Assembly (NCBI RefSeq): GCF_002105195.1
Contig: NZ_MUHU01000033.1
Location: 1 to 64,000, forward strand
Source: Derxia lacustris
Lineage (GTDB): Bacteria > Pseudomonadota > Gammaproteobacteria > Burkholderiales > Burkholderiaceae_E
Direction of reading: 5' to 3'
Length of the DNA: 64,000 bases
In this document: positions 47,726 to 57,883 of the stretch, one piece after another
Numbering within the stretch: the stretch's first letter is position 1
How the letters are laid out: the number at the start of each line of letters is the position of its first letter
The notes under the pieces: model-generated
Seen by the model: the letters and a program-made list of their open reading frames with translations, nothing else
What the model was told of the DNA's origin: nothing
Database searches by the model: none
Translations under genes and position numbers: made by a program

Positions 47726-48772
47726 TCAGGCGTGCGCGTTCACGTACAGCGATCGGGTCTTGAAGAGTTGCAGCGACACGTTGGCGCTGGTGTCGGCGTG
47801 GTAGTCGACGATGCGCGCCACTTCCTCCGCCGAGCCGAAGATGAGCGGCACGCGCTGATGCAGGCCGTCGGGCTTCACGTCGAGGATGGGATGGCAGCCG
47901 GTCACCGCATGCGCGCCGGCCTGGGCCATCACGAAGGCGACCGGATTGGCCTCGTACATCAGGCGCAGCCGGCCGGCCTTGCGCGGTTCCTTGTTGTCGC
48001 GCGGATAGAGGAAGACGCCGCCGCGCGTGATGATCCGGTGCGCCTCGGCGACCATGCTGGCGACCCAGCGCATGTTGAAGTCGCGGCTGCGCGGGCCTTC
48101 GACACCGGCCACGCACTCGGCCACATAGCGCTGCACCGGCGCTTCCCAGAAGCGTTCGTTCGACGCGTTGATCGCGAACTCGCGGGTGGCGGTCGGCACG
48201 CGGATCTCGTCGCGCGTCAGCACCCATTCGCCGTCGGCCGGGTTGAGCGTGAAGCTGGCTGCGCGCCCCGCGACCGCCACCACCAGCGCCGTGGCCGGGC
48301 CGTACACCGCATAGCCGGCGGCGAGCTGGTTGCGACCGGCTTGCAGAAAGTCGTCGGCCGCCGGTTCGCGACCTGGCTCGGGATGCGGCAGCACCGAGAA
48401 GATCGTGCCGATCGAGATGTTGGCGTCGATGTTGCTGGAGCCGTCGAGCGGATCGAACAGCACCAGATGCCAGCCGTCCGACGAATGGCGCGCCGAGACG
48501 ATGGCTTCTTCCAGCTCCTCGCTCGCATAGCCGGCCACGCTGCGGCAGCCTTCCATCGCGGTCGACAGCAGCTCGTTGGTGTAGACGTCGAGCCGCTGTT
48601 GCGTCTCGCCCTGCACATTGCTGCTGCCGGCGCTGCCCACCAGGCCGATCAGCGGACCTTGCCGCGTGGCCTCGGCGATCAGCTGGCAGCCGCCGGCAAT
48701 CGCCAGCACGGTCTCGGTCAGGCCGCTGTCGCCGCCATGCCGGTCGAGCCAGTCCTTCAGTTCGTCGCTCAT
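47726..48772 (-). CDS. cbbF: Fructose-1,6-/sedoheptulose-1,7-bisphosphatase, class I
   Basis: Mg-dependent phosphatase of the Calvin cycle. The 348-residue protein has the metal-binding signature [23 protein letters not shown], here split as [14 protein letters not shown] and [12 protein letters not shown], then [19 protein letters not shown] (near residue 260) and the substrate-site region [15 protein letters not shown]. Start overlaps the cbbX stop (ATGA). Confidence 0.96.
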   Translation of the reverse strand: MSDELKDWLDRHGGDSGLTETVLAIAGGCQLIAEATRQGPLIGLVGSAGSSNVQGETQQRLDVYTNELLSTAMEGCRSVAGYASEELEEAIVSARHSSDGWHLVLFDPLDGSSNIDANISIGTIFSVLPHPEPGREPAADDFLQAGRNQLAAGYAVYGPATALVVAVAGRAASFTLNPADGEWVLTRDEIRVPTATREFAINASNERFWEAPVQRYVAECVAGVEGPRSRDFNMRWVASMVAEAHRIITRGGVFLYPRDNKEPRKAGRLRLMYEANPVAFVMAQAGAHAVTGCHPILDVKPDGLHQRVPLIFGSAEEVARIVDYHADTSANVSLQLFKTRSLYVNAHA

Positions 48773-49824
48773 GCTGTTTCCCTCTGGTTGTCGTCGAATT
48801 CGTTGGCCGCAGCGCTGCCGGCGTCGCCCGCGAAAACGCGGCTGGCGAGCACATCGGCGGCGGTGAGCGTGGTGAGGTCGTCCGCGCTGAGTACGCGGTC
48901 GCGGTCGGCAAACAGCCGGCCGGCCTGGCGCAGCCGGGCCCGGTCGAGCGCATTGCGCACGCTGCGGGCATTGGCGAAATGCGGCTGGCCGATGCGCTTG
49001 TCGAGATAGCGCGAGAAGGCTTCGCGCGCGCCGTCGTCGAAGCGGTAGTGCCGCTGCGACAGCATGGTTTCGCCGATGGTCAGCAGCTCGTCGCGGCCGT
49101 AGTCGGGAAAGTCGAGGTGATGCGCGATGCGCGACGACATGCCCGGATTGCTCTCGAAGAAGGTGTTCATGCGGTCGGCATAGCCGGCCAGGATCACCAC
49201 CAGGTCGTCGCGGTTGTTCTCCATCACCTGAAGCAGTATTTCGATGGCCTCTTGGCCGTAGTCGCGCTCGTTCTCGGGCCGGTACAGGTAGTAGGCCTCG
49301 TCGATGAACAGCACGCCGCCCATCGCCTTCTTGAGGATTTCCTTGGTCTTGGGCGCGGTGTGGCCGATGTACTGGCCCACGAGGTCGTCGCGCGTCACCG
49401 CCACCAGATGACCCTTCCGCACATGGCCGAGGCGATGAAGGATTTCGGCCATGCGCATCGCCACCGTGGTCTTGCCGGTGCCGGGGTTGCCGGTAAAGCA
49501 CATGTGCAGCGACGGCGTTTCGGCCTCCAGCCCGAGGTTGCGGCGCAGCCGGTCGATGACGAGCAGCGCGGCGATCTCGCGCACGCGGGTCTTGACCGGC
49601 ACCAGGCCGACGAGGTCGCGGTCGAGTTCGTCGAGCGTGTCCTCGATGCGGGTCTCGGCGAGCACGCCGGCCACGGTGTTGGGCGGCGCGGGTTGCGCGG
49701 CCGGCTCGGCGGCGGCCGGCTTCGCTGCGGCCGTGGCCGGCTGGGCGGCGCCGGCCGCAGCGGTATTGCGCGTGGCCTGCAGGAAGGGCGCGGTGCCGTA
49801 GGGCAGGTCGGTGCGCGCATTCAT
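48769..49824 (-). CDS. cbbX: CbbX, red-type RuBisCO activase (AAA+)
   Basis: CbbX is a hexameric AAA+ motor that remodels form IC/ID RuBisCO to release trapped sugar phosphates. The 351-residue protein has Walker [18 protein letters not shown], Walker [16 protein letters not shown], pore-loop region [17 protein letters not shown] and sensor-2 [17 protein letters not shown]. An extra N-terminal stretch of about 50 Ala/Pro-rich residues precedes the core. The gene overlaps rpe and cbbF by 4 bp each. Confidence 0.96.
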   Translation of the reverse strand: MNARTDLPYGTAPFLQATRNTAAAGAAQPATAAAKPAAAEPAAQPAPPNTVAGVLAETRIEDTLDELDRDLVGLVPVKTRVREIAALLVIDRLRRNLGLEAETPSLHMCFTGNPGTGKTTVAMRMAEILHRLGHVRKGHLVAVTRDDLVGQYIGHTAPKTKEILKKAMGGVLFIDEAYYLYRPENERDYGQEAIEILLQVMENNRDDLVVILAGYADRMNTFFESNPGMSSRIAHHLDFPDYGRDELLTIGETMLSQRHYRFDDGAREAFSRYLDKRIGQPHFANARSVRNALDRARLRQAGRLFADRDRVLSADDLTTLTAADVLASRVFAGDAGSAAANEFDDNQRETA

Positions 49825-50585
49825 GCAAGGCTCCCCACCAGCTGGCGCGGGCCGGCCGCCGGCAGCGAGATGGTGTCGTCGCCGAGCGGCTGGGGCTGGC
49901 TGTCGAAGGGCGCGAGCGCATTGCGCAGCTGGCGGATCGCCTCGAAGCGGTCGGCCGGCTTGAAGATCGCCGAACCCGCCACGAAGGTGTCGGCGCCGGC
50001 GCTGGCCGCGCGGCCGATGTTCTCGGCCGTGATGCCGCCGTCGACCTCGATGCGGATGCTGCGGCCGCTGGCCTCGACGATGCGGCGCGCGCGTTCGATC
50101 TTGCGCAGCGATGCATCGATGAAGCTCTGGCCGCCGAAGCCCGGATTGACGCTCATGATGAGCACCAGATCGACCTTCTCGACCACCCATTCCAGCAGGT
50201 CGAGCGGCGAGCCGGGATTGAAGGCCAGCCCGGCCTTGCAGCCCGCCGCGCGGATCGATTGCAGCGTGCGGTCCACATGCTGGGTGGCCTCGGGATGGAA
50301 GCTGATGTAGTCGGCGCCGGCGGCTGCAAACGCTGCCGCGAGCGAATCGACCGGCGTGGTCATCAGATGCACATCCATCGGCGCCGAGCTGCCGTCGGCG
50401 CGCCGGGTGTGGCGCTTGAGCGCCTCGCAGACCATCGGGCCCACGGTGAGATTGGGGACGTAATGGTTGTCCATCACGTCGAAATGGATCCAGTCGGCGC
50501 CGGCCGCGATGACTTCGCGGGTCTCATCGCCGAGACGGGCGAAATCGGCCGACAGCAGGCTGGGGGCGATGCGGAACTTCGACAT
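49821..50585 (-). CDS. cbbE: Ribulose-phosphate 3-epimerase
   Basis: Interconverts xylulose-5- and ribulose-5-phosphate. The 254-residue TIM-barrel protein starts [18 protein letters not shown] and has [39 protein letters not shown] and [11 protein letters not shown]. The C-terminus is about 20 residues longer than usual (after LRNALAPF). Its place directly before cbbX differs from the Ralstonia order. Confidence 0.96.
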   Translation of the reverse strand: MSKFRIAPSLLSADFARLGDETREVIAAGADWIHFDVMDNHYVPNLTVGPMVCEALKRHTRRADGSSAPMDVHLMTTPVDSLAAAFAAAGADYISFHPEATQHVDRTLQSIRAAGCKAGLAFNPGSPLDLLEWVVEKVDLVLIMSVNPGFGGQSFIDASLRKIERARRIVEASGRSIRIEVDGGITAENIGRAASAGADTFVAGSAIFKPADRFEAIRQLRNALAPFDSQPQPLGDDTISLPAAGPRQLVGSLA

Positions 50586-50868
50586 GGCGTTTCATCCGGC
50601 AAGGGCTCCGCCACGACGCCCGGCAGGAGCGGGCGAAGGGCGGTGCGGAAGGAAAAACTGCGGGCGCGCGGGGCTGGGCCGCGAGGCAATGCAGCCAGCC
50701 GCGATCGGGCTCGCAGAAACGGTCAGGCCTGACGGAGGCGGACGGTGCGGCGCCGCTGCGCGGGCCGGAGGCGGAGGGAACGCCGCCGGTCAGCGCGAGG
50801 GAGGCCGCGCAGGCGTCGGGCAGTGCCGGGGCCGGCGCCTGCGCGGGCGGTGCCGCGCCGTCCGCGCG
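50586..50868. other. 283-bp gap between cbbS and cbbE
   Basis: No gene. It holds one strong hairpin (50805-50846, listed separately) near the cbbS end and otherwise GC-rich, unremarkable sequence. Confidence 0.5.
50805..50846 (-). other. Intercistronic hairpin after cbbS
   Basis: Perfect 11-bp arms CCGCGCAGGCG / CGCCTGCGCGG with a 20-nt loop, 23 bp after the cbbS stop codon. No T-run. A 3' stabiliser or partial attenuator here would raise RuBisCO mRNA over the distal genes, as is known for other cbb operons. Confidence 0.55.
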
Positions 50869-51315
50869 TCAGCCCTTGGCGCCGTAGCGCTCGCGTTCGG
50901 GCTGGTTGGTGGCGTAGGAGCGCACCGAGTAGCGCATCGTGCGGCCGACCGTGTCCATGCGTTCGAGCTGGAAGCCGGGCTCGACCGCCGGACGATTGAC
51001 GATGAAGCTCATCGTGATCGTCTCGACGTTGCGCGTGGAGTCGAAGGCCATCATGCGGATGTAGTGGCTCGGGAAGGTTTCGCGGCAGGCCTTCAGTTCC
51101 AGCATCACGCCGGCGGCGTCATGCAGATCGAACATCGGGTGGCCGAACATTTCCCAGTAGGTGTTGCGCGGGTGCGGATCGTCGGTGTACTCGACGCTCC
51201 AGGCATAGCCCTTCTCAAGGCCGTATTCGATCTGGGCCGAGATTTCCTCGTCGGTCAGGTCGGGCAGAAAGCTGAACTGGCCTTGCGTGAGGCGGCCGGT
51301 CGGGTTGGTCATCAT
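50869..51315 (-). CDS. cbbS: RuBisCO small subunit, form IC
   Basis: Caps the RuBisCO octamer. The 148-residue protein has TQGQFSFLPDLTDEEI, the signature YTDDPHPRNTYWEMFGHPMF and the C-terminal extension SFIVNRPAVEPGF with YATNQPERERYG that marks the red-type (form IC/ID) small subunit. Two adjacent ATGs (51315 and 51312) fit the GAGGAGA ribosome-binding site. Follows cbbL by 84 bp. Confidence 0.97.
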   Translation of the reverse strand: MMTNPTGRLTQGQFSFLPDLTDEEISAQIEYGLEKGYAWSVEYTDDPHPRNTYWEMFGHPMFDLHDAAGVMLELKACRETFPSHYIRMMAFDSTRNVETITMSFIVNRPAVEPGFQLERMDTVGRTMRYSVRSYATNQPERERYGAKG

Positions 51316-51399
51316 GGTCGTGTCTCCTCGGATTCGGTGGGCTGCCCGCGCGGCTCGCATGGCCGATGGCGTGGCGGTCGCGGCGGGCTCGGGCGTCGT

Positions 51400-52966
<1,567 letters not shown>

Positions 52967-52998
52967 CTTTGGCTGATGAATCAATCCGCCAATCGCCG

Positions 52999-53940
52999 AT
53001 GAAGAACGTCACCTTCCGCCAACTGCGCGTGTTCAACGAGGTGGCGCGGCATCTGAGCTTTGCGCGCGCCGCCGAGGAGCTGCATCTCACGCCGCCGGCG
53101 GTGTCGATGCAGGTGAAGGAGCTGGAAGAGAACGTCGGCATGCCGCTGTTCGACCGCAGCGGCCGCACCGTGTCGCTCACGACCGTGGGCGAATACGTGC
53201 TGGTCTACGCCCGCAAACTGCTCGGCACGCTGCGCGACGCCGAGGACTTGCTGGCGCGCTTGCAGCGCATCGACGTGGGTCTGCTGCACATCGGCATGGT
53301 GAGCACGGCGAGCCATTTCGTGCCGCGCCTGCTGGCCGATTTCACGCGCGAGCATCCGGGCGTGGAAGTGCGCATCAGCGTCGGCAACCGCGAGCAGCTG
53401 ATGGCGATGATGACGCGCAACGAGGTCGAGCTGGCCATCATGGGCCGGCCGCCCAAGGAGGTGGCGACGCGCGCCGAGCCCTTCGCCGCGCATCCGCATG
53501 TTTTTGTTGCGCCGCCAGATCATCCGTCGCTCAACGTCGGTCATCCGCCGGTGCATGCGCTGGCGCCCTACAACTTCATCGTGCGCGAGCGCGGCTCGGG
53601 CACGCGCGCGGCGATGGAGCATTTCTTCGAGGAGGCGCGCTTCACGCCCAACGTGGCGATGGAAGTGGCCGGCAACGAGGTCATCAAGCAGGCGGTCATG
53701 GCCGGCATCGGGCTCAGCGTGCTGTCGCTGCACACGCTGGGGCTGGAGCTGGACGCCGGCCGCATCGCGGTCATCGAGGTGGAAGGCACGCCGATCGTGC
53801 GCAGCTGGAACCTGGTGCATGTGCAGAGCCGCACCCTGTCGCCGGTGGCCGAGGCCTTCCGCTACTACGTGCTTGAGCATGGCGAGGCGCTGCTAGCCCA
53901 TGAATTTGGTGCGCTGCAACCGCGCCGCACCGGCAACTGA
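52999..53940 (+). CDS. cbbR: CbbR, LysR-type activator of the cbb operon
   Basis: A 313-residue LysR regulator. The DNA-binding domain is VTFRQLRVFNEVARHLSFAR with LTPPAVSMQVKELEENVG; the effector domain (about 90-300) contains LLHIGMVSTASHFVPRLLADF and GNREQLMAMM, close to known CbbR proteins. It is divergent from cbbL, the standard position. The ATG at 52999 gives a normal N-terminus; a TTG ten codons upstream would overlap the operator region. Confidence 0.95.
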   Translation: MKNVTFRQLRVFNEVARHLSFARAAEELHLTPPAVSMQVKELEENVGMPLFDRSGRTVSLTTVGEYVLVYARKLLGTLRDAEDLLARLQRIDVGLLHIGMVSTASHFVPRLLADFTREHPGVEVRISVGNREQLMAMMTRNEVELAIMGRPPKEVATRAEPFAAHPHVFVAPPDHPSLNVGHPPVHALAPYNFIVRERGSGTRAAMEHFFEEARFTPNVAMEVAGNEVIKQAVMAGIGLSVLSLHTLGLELDAGRIAVIEVEGTPIVRSWNLVHVQSRTLSPVAEAFRYYVLEHGEALLAHEFGALQPRRTGN

Positions 53941-53948
53941 GGCCGTCG

Positions 53949-54383
53949 TCAGTGGCGCTTGCCGACGCTGAACTGCTCGCAGAAACCGCGCAGCAATGCG
54001 ACCGCGCCATAGTTGTCGGTCAGCGTGTCCAGCGTCACCGGCGGGCATTCGTCGCGGCAGAGCACCACCGGCTCTCCGAGGCCGTCGAGATGGATCAGGC
54101 CGAGCGACCAGGCGGCAAAGCTGCGCGTGGGCACCGGCGTGTCGATGAGGGTGATGACATTGGTGTGGCGCGGGTCGCGGCAGATGGAGCCGTACACCGC
54201 CACGATGGCGTCGGACGGCCCTTCGATGGCCTGCATGAAGTTGCCGTCGCGGTAGAGCAGCAGGCCGGTGATGCCGAGCTGCGCATTGCGGTCGCGGCTT
54301 TGCACCAGCAAGGCGGCAATGTCGGCTTCCGTCATGGGCTGGGTGGCGCTGCTGACGTAAAGCACCAGTTGTAAGTGAGTCAT
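53949..54383 (-). CDS. BLUF-domain blue-light sensor
   Basis: A 144-residue protein consisting of a BLUF (FAD-binding blue-light) domain and a short tail. All photocycle residues are in place: Tyr9 in LVLYVSSAT, Asn in RNAQLGITGLLLY, Gln in GNFMQAIEGP and Trp in FAAWSLGL. The tail of about 45 residues (after LDGLGEPVV) has no output domain, so signalling must be through another protein. The stop is 8 bp from cbbR, with which it converges; upstream, across 145 bp on the same strand, is the histidine kinase gene. Confidence 0.92.
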   Translation of the reverse strand: MTHLQLVLYVSSATQPMTEADIAALLVQSRDRNAQLGITGLLLYRDGNFMQAIEGPSDAIVAVYGSICRDPRHTNVITLIDTPVPTRSFAAWSLGLIHLDGLGEPVVLCRDECPPVTLDTLTDNYGAVALLRGFCEQFSVGKRH

Positions 54384-54528
54384 TGCCGGGCGGGTTCGGG
54401 GGAGTGATCGTTCCCGGCTTGGCAGATCGGGACGGCGTGCGTGCCGGATTGTCCGTATAGCTTCGGGTCAGTGACGACTCGAGCGTGCAATTTCGTGCGG
54501 CGCCGCAGCAATTTCCGCCATACGGCTT

Positions 54529-55905
54529 TCACGAGGGTTGCAGCGGCAACATCGGCGCGATTTTTTCGAGCGGCAGCTCGACCGTGAATACCGCGCCGCC
54601 GCCCGGCGCGCTGGCCGCCAGCAGCCGTCCGCCGTGCTGCTCGACGATGCCGTAGCTGATCGACAGTCCCAGTCCCGTGCCCTTGCCGACCGGCTTGGTC
54701 GTGTAGAAGGGATCGAAGATGCGACCGAGCAGCGGCGCCGGAATGCCCGGCCCGTTGTCGGCAAAGCGCACGCTCACCGTGCCGGCATCGAGCCGGCTGG
54801 CGGCGATGTCGAGCGCCGGCGCCTCGACGCCGGCGGCGCTGGTCGCATCCCAGGCGTTCTGGATCAGGTTCATGAATACCTGCATCAGCTGGCCGGCCGA
54901 GCCATGCACCAGGCAGCCGTCGAAGCCGCGCTGGGTGACCGCAAACCGCCCGCCCGTGCCCTTGCCGACCCACAGCACCGCGCGCGCCACCACGTCGGCC
55001 AGATCGACCGCGCGTGCCTCCTCGCGGTCCATCGCCGAGAAGCGCTTGAGCCCGGCGACGATCTCGGCGGTGCGGGTCGCGCCTTCGAGCGTGCCCTCGA
55101 TCAGCGACGGGAAATCGGCCAGCGTCCGGTCGATCTTGAGATGGGCGCGCAGCCGTTCGGCCTCGGCGGGCGGCACCTCGGCATGCAGCGCCGCCAGGTA
55201 GTCGCCGAGCCGTTCGCAATAGCGCTTGAGCGCATGCACATTGCCGAGCACGAAGCTGATCGGATTGTTCAGCTCATGCGCCACGCCGGCCACCAGCCGG
55301 CCGAGCGAGGCCATCTTTTCGGAGTGCAGCAGCTGGGCCTGGGTCTGCTTGAGCGCGTTGTGCGCATCCTGCAACTGCTGATAGGCGCGGCGCAGCTCGC
55401 CGACCGGCCGGCCGACGAACACGAAGCCCGAGCGCTGGCCGTTGGCGTCGAAGCGCGACGAGCAATGCACCTCGACCGGCACCGCATTGCCGGCGGCATC
55501 GCGCAGATGCAGTTCGACGGGCTCGCGCGCCGCGCGCGGCCCGGCCAGCGCCGCGCTGTGCGTGAGCGCGCGCACGGCGGCCTCGTCGTCGGGCCGCGCC
55601 AGCAGCTCGGCCATGCGCCGGCCGCGCAGCTCGGCCTCGCTGCGGCCGACCAGATCGCGCAGCGCATCGTTGCTGTCCTGGATCTCGCCGTTCTCGGCGC
55701 AGGCCAGCACCAGATCGCTCATCGCGCTCAGCACGCTGAAGATGAAGCGGTGCGATTCCTCCAGCTCGGCGTTCTTCTGCTCGAGCGCGATCTCATCCTC
55801 GATCAGGCGCGAATACACCTCGTCCATCTTGTGGATGACATCGACCCAGGCGGCCTCGTCGAGGCCCTCGGCGGGCGGGTGCGGCGGCACAGGCGGGGCG
55901 GTCAT
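54529..55905 (-). CDS. hoxJ: Soluble PAS histidine kinase, HoxJ/HupT-like
   Basis: A 458-residue cytoplasmic kinase: N-terminal coiled coil (about 25-55), PAS domain (about 55-165), then SEKMASLGRLVAGVAHELNN with phospho-acceptor His210, N box NLIQNAWDA, G boxes DNGPGIP and GKGTGLGLS. The stretch PISFVLGNVHALKRYCERL and later LIEGTLEGATRTAEIVAGLK with KRFSAMDREEA closely follow HupT/HoxJ, the kinases that work with the H2 sensor HoxBC. The assignment rests on this likeness, as the gene is 21 kb from hoxC and beside a BLUF gene. The cognate regulator HoxA/HupR is not in the window. A kinase for the BLUF protein is the alternative. Confidence 0.65.
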   Translation of the reverse strand: MTAPPVPPHPPAEGLDEAAWVDVIHKMDEVYSRLIEDEIALEQKNAELEESHRFIFSVLSAMSDLVLACAENGEIQDSNDALRDLVGRSEAELRGRRMAELLARPDDEAAVRALTHSAALAGPRAAREPVELHLRDAAGNAVPVEVHCSSRFDANGQRSGFVFVGRPVGELRRAYQQLQDAHNALKQTQAQLLHSEKMASLGRLVAGVAHELNNPISFVLGNVHALKRYCERLGDYLAALHAEVPPAEAERLRAHLKIDRTLADFPSLIEGTLEGATRTAEIVAGLKRFSAMDREEARAVDLADVVARAVLWVGKGTGGRFAVTQRGFDGCLVHGSAGQLMQVFMNLIQNAWDATSAAGVEAPALDIAASRLDAGTVSVRFADNGPGIPAPLLGRIFDPFYTTKPVGKGTGLGLSISYGIVEQHGGRLLAASAPGGGAVFTVELPLEKIAPMLPLQPS

Positions 55906-56108
55906 GGCTTGAGGCGGATCAAGGAGGCGCGATGCGACGGCACGGTTTTCGCTGAAACCGGCTGCAAACGGCAGGCGGCGCCGGGATTTGTCGGGTTGGC
56001 TTCAAAACCTACAGCACGGCGCCGCCGCCGGAAACAGCGCGATGCAGCGACATCGCGACATGGCGCGAACTCCGATTCAACTCACTCAGGCATCCCGGGA
56101 GCACGAAG

Positions 56109-56411
56109 ATGGCCACCACCACCTACAAGACGCTGGTCGATACCAGGACCACCCCCGAGGGCGCGGCCCTCGTCGTGTGCGAAGGCACGCGCAAGGGCAG
56201 CTACAACGACACCTGCCGCGGCACGGTGTTCCAGTGCGAATGCGGCGCCACCGGCTGCCAGCAGACCAAGGACCATCTCTGCTCGGACCAGGGCTTCAGC
56301 ATGAGCGGCAAGTGCTACAAGTGCGGCGTGTCCAACAAGTTCAAGGCCTTGGCCATCGGTGCCTATGTCAACCAGGCCGAGTTCTGGGCCAAGTACAGCG
56401 AAAAGGCGTAA
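56109..56411 (+). CDS. Small Cys-rich protein, unrecognised
   Basis: A 100-residue soluble protein with eight Cys (24, 36, 43, 45, 50, 58, 69, 72). FQCECGATGC and KCYKCG give CxC and CxxC pairs that could hold one or two zinc or Fe-S sites. It has no signal peptide. The ATG follows GGGAG. The next gene starts 4 bp after its stop codon, so the two form an operon. I know no family for it. Confidence 0.7.
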   Translation: MATTTYKTLVDTRTTPEGAALVVCEGTRKGSYNDTCRGTVFQCECGATGCQQTKDHLCSDQGFSMSGKCYKCGVSNKFKALAIGAYVNQAEFWAKYSEKA

Positions 56412-56414
56412 ATC

Positions 56415-56771
56415 ATGACGACCCCGACCGAAATCACGCCGATGCCCATCAGCGGCGAAGCCACGTTCGTGAAGTTGACGGCCGACGGCCGCAAGGTCGA
56501 GGTCATCGGTGATTTCGTCTGTCTCAATGGCGTGCCCGAAGCGGGCGCGCTGGTCGAGATCGGCGAGCACCCGAACCGTCAGGCGATCCGTGCCGCCGTT
56601 CCGGGCGCGACCCATGTCGCTGGCCGCATTCCGCTGCGCCACGACGAGGCCGCGATCGCCAACGCCGCGCTGACGGCTGCCAAGCGCAAGGTCGATGCCG
56701 ATCCGGTGTCGATCAACGAGCGCATCCGCAAGGCCGTGTTCGCGCGCCAGCGCGACAACGGCGTCGAGTAA
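56415..56771 (+). CDS. Small protein, unrecognised, partner of the Cys-rich protein
   Basis: A 118-residue soluble protein. The N-terminal half looks beta-rich (EATFVKLTADGRKVEVIGDF, GALVEIGEH) and the C-terminal half helical and basic (ALTAAKRKVDADPVSINERI). No Cys apart from one in DFVCLNG. Translationally close to the preceding gene. A strong hairpin follows 38 bp after the stop codon. Function unknown. Confidence 0.7.
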   Translation: MTTPTEITPMPISGEATFVKLTADGRKVEVIGDFVCLNGVPEAGALVEIGEHPNRQAIRAAVPGATHVAGRIPLRHDEAAIANAALTAAKRKVDADPVSINERIRKAVFARQRDNGVE

Positions 56772-56809
56772 GCCTTCCGCCGGCCGGCCCGTCGGGTCGG
56801 CGCATTGCG

Positions 56810-56845
56810 CAACGGCGCACCGTGTTTCGGCACGGTGCGCCGTTG
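56810..56845 (+). terminator. Strong hairpin after the two small genes
   Basis: Perfect 15-bp arms CAACGGCGCACCGTG / CACGGTGCGCCGTTG with loop TTTCGG. No T-run follows, so termination would be Rho-assisted or the hairpin is a 3' stabiliser. Confidence 0.55.
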
Positions 56846-56977
56846 TCGCGTCTGCGGCCGGCGTCTGCGACCGGTGCCGGGGCGTCGGCGGCGGTCGGTG
56901 TCAAACTCGGCGCTTCTCCGGCGCGGCAGCTGCGGCGCCGGCATTTTTCCCTCACCGGACTTCATCGAGCCCCTGGC

Positions 56978-57841
56978 ATGCCGATCGCCGAACTCTCCCT
57001 CGTCGCGCTGCTTTATCTGCTGCTGACCGTGCTGCTGTGGCGCTTCGTGGCGCGCGCCGGCGCGGCCGAGCCCGCCGCCGTCCTGGCCGCGCTGCCGCCG
57101 CCGCCGCGCCTGGGTATCGGGCTGCGGCTGGCCGAGCTGGCCGTGGTGCTGGGCCACGGCTATGTGCTGTTCGCCGTGATGCTGGCCGGCCATCAGCTGT
57201 GGTTCAACTTTGCCGCCGCCATCTCGTTCATGGTGCTGGTCGGCTGCGCGGCCCAGCTGGTCAACCAGCTGTTCCTGCCGGTCAACCTGTTTGGCGTGGT
57301 GATGTTCCCGCTCGGGCTGGCGTCGACGCTGCTGCTGCTGGCCTTTCCGCCGCCGGTGCTGCGGCTGGAGGCCGGCTATACGCCGCTGCTCGGCATCCAC
57401 TTTCTGCTGGCGATGCTGGCCTATGGCGTGCTGTGCGTGTCGGCCATCTATGCCTGCGGCATCTTCGTGCTCGACCGGCTGCTGCATGTGGCGCCGGGCG
57501 GCCGCCGCTTCGAGGCGCTGCTGCGGCTGGCGCCGCCGCTGCTGCAACTCGAAGGCATCCTGTTCGGCAGCATCTTCGTCGGCTTCGGCCTGCTTACGGC
57601 CAGCATCGTCACCGGGCTGGTGTTCTACGAACAGATGTTTGCCCAGCCATTCCGGCTCGATCACAAGTTCGTGTTCTCGCTGCTGTCGTGGGCGGTGTTC
57701 GCGGTGCTGCTGCTCGGGCGCTGGCGTTTCGGCTGGCGCGGCCGGGTGGCGATGCGTCAGGTGCTGGCCGGCTTCGCGCTGCTGTTCCTCGGCTATATCG
57801 GATCGAGCTTCGTGTTGCAGGTGCTGCTGCATCGGGGCTGA
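56978..57841 (+). CDS. CcsA/YpjD-like cytochrome c assembly-family membrane protein
   Basis: A 287-residue inner-membrane protein with about eight helices. The family marks are FNFAAAISFMVLVGC near the middle of the N-terminal half, LLGIHFLLAMLAYGVLCVSAIYA and, near the end, FRLDHKFVFSLLSWAVFAVLL with conserved His in helices. CcsA-type proteins handle haem for cytochrome c; the YpjD branch, usually by ffh in proteobacteria, is of uncertain role. The ATG at 56978 starts just before the first helix; the longer frame upstream is not membrane-like. Confidence 0.85.
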   Translation: MPIAELSLVALLYLLLTVLLWRFVARAGAAEPAAVLAALPPPPRLGIGLRLAELAVVLGHGYVLFAVMLAGHQLWFNFAAAISFMVLVGCAAQLVNQLFLPVNLFGVVMFPLGLASTLLLLAFPPPVLRLEAGYTPLLGIHFLLAMLAYGVLCVSAIYACGIFVLDRLLHVAPGGRRFEALLRLAPPLLQLEGILFGSIFVGFGLLTASIVTGLVFYEQMFAQPFRLDHKFVFSLLSWAVFAVLLLGRWRFGWRGRVAMRQVLAGFALLFLGYIGSSFVLQVLLHRG

Positions 57842-57883
57842 ATGCCGCCGCGCCGGCCGCGAGTCGGGCCGGCGCGGCGGCGT

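Noticed and set aside
55932-55955. A leader peptide (MRRHGFR) with a strong AAGGAGG site before the small-gene pair
   Set aside because: Only seven codons, 150 bp from the next gene, with no attenuator structure linked to it; likely chance.
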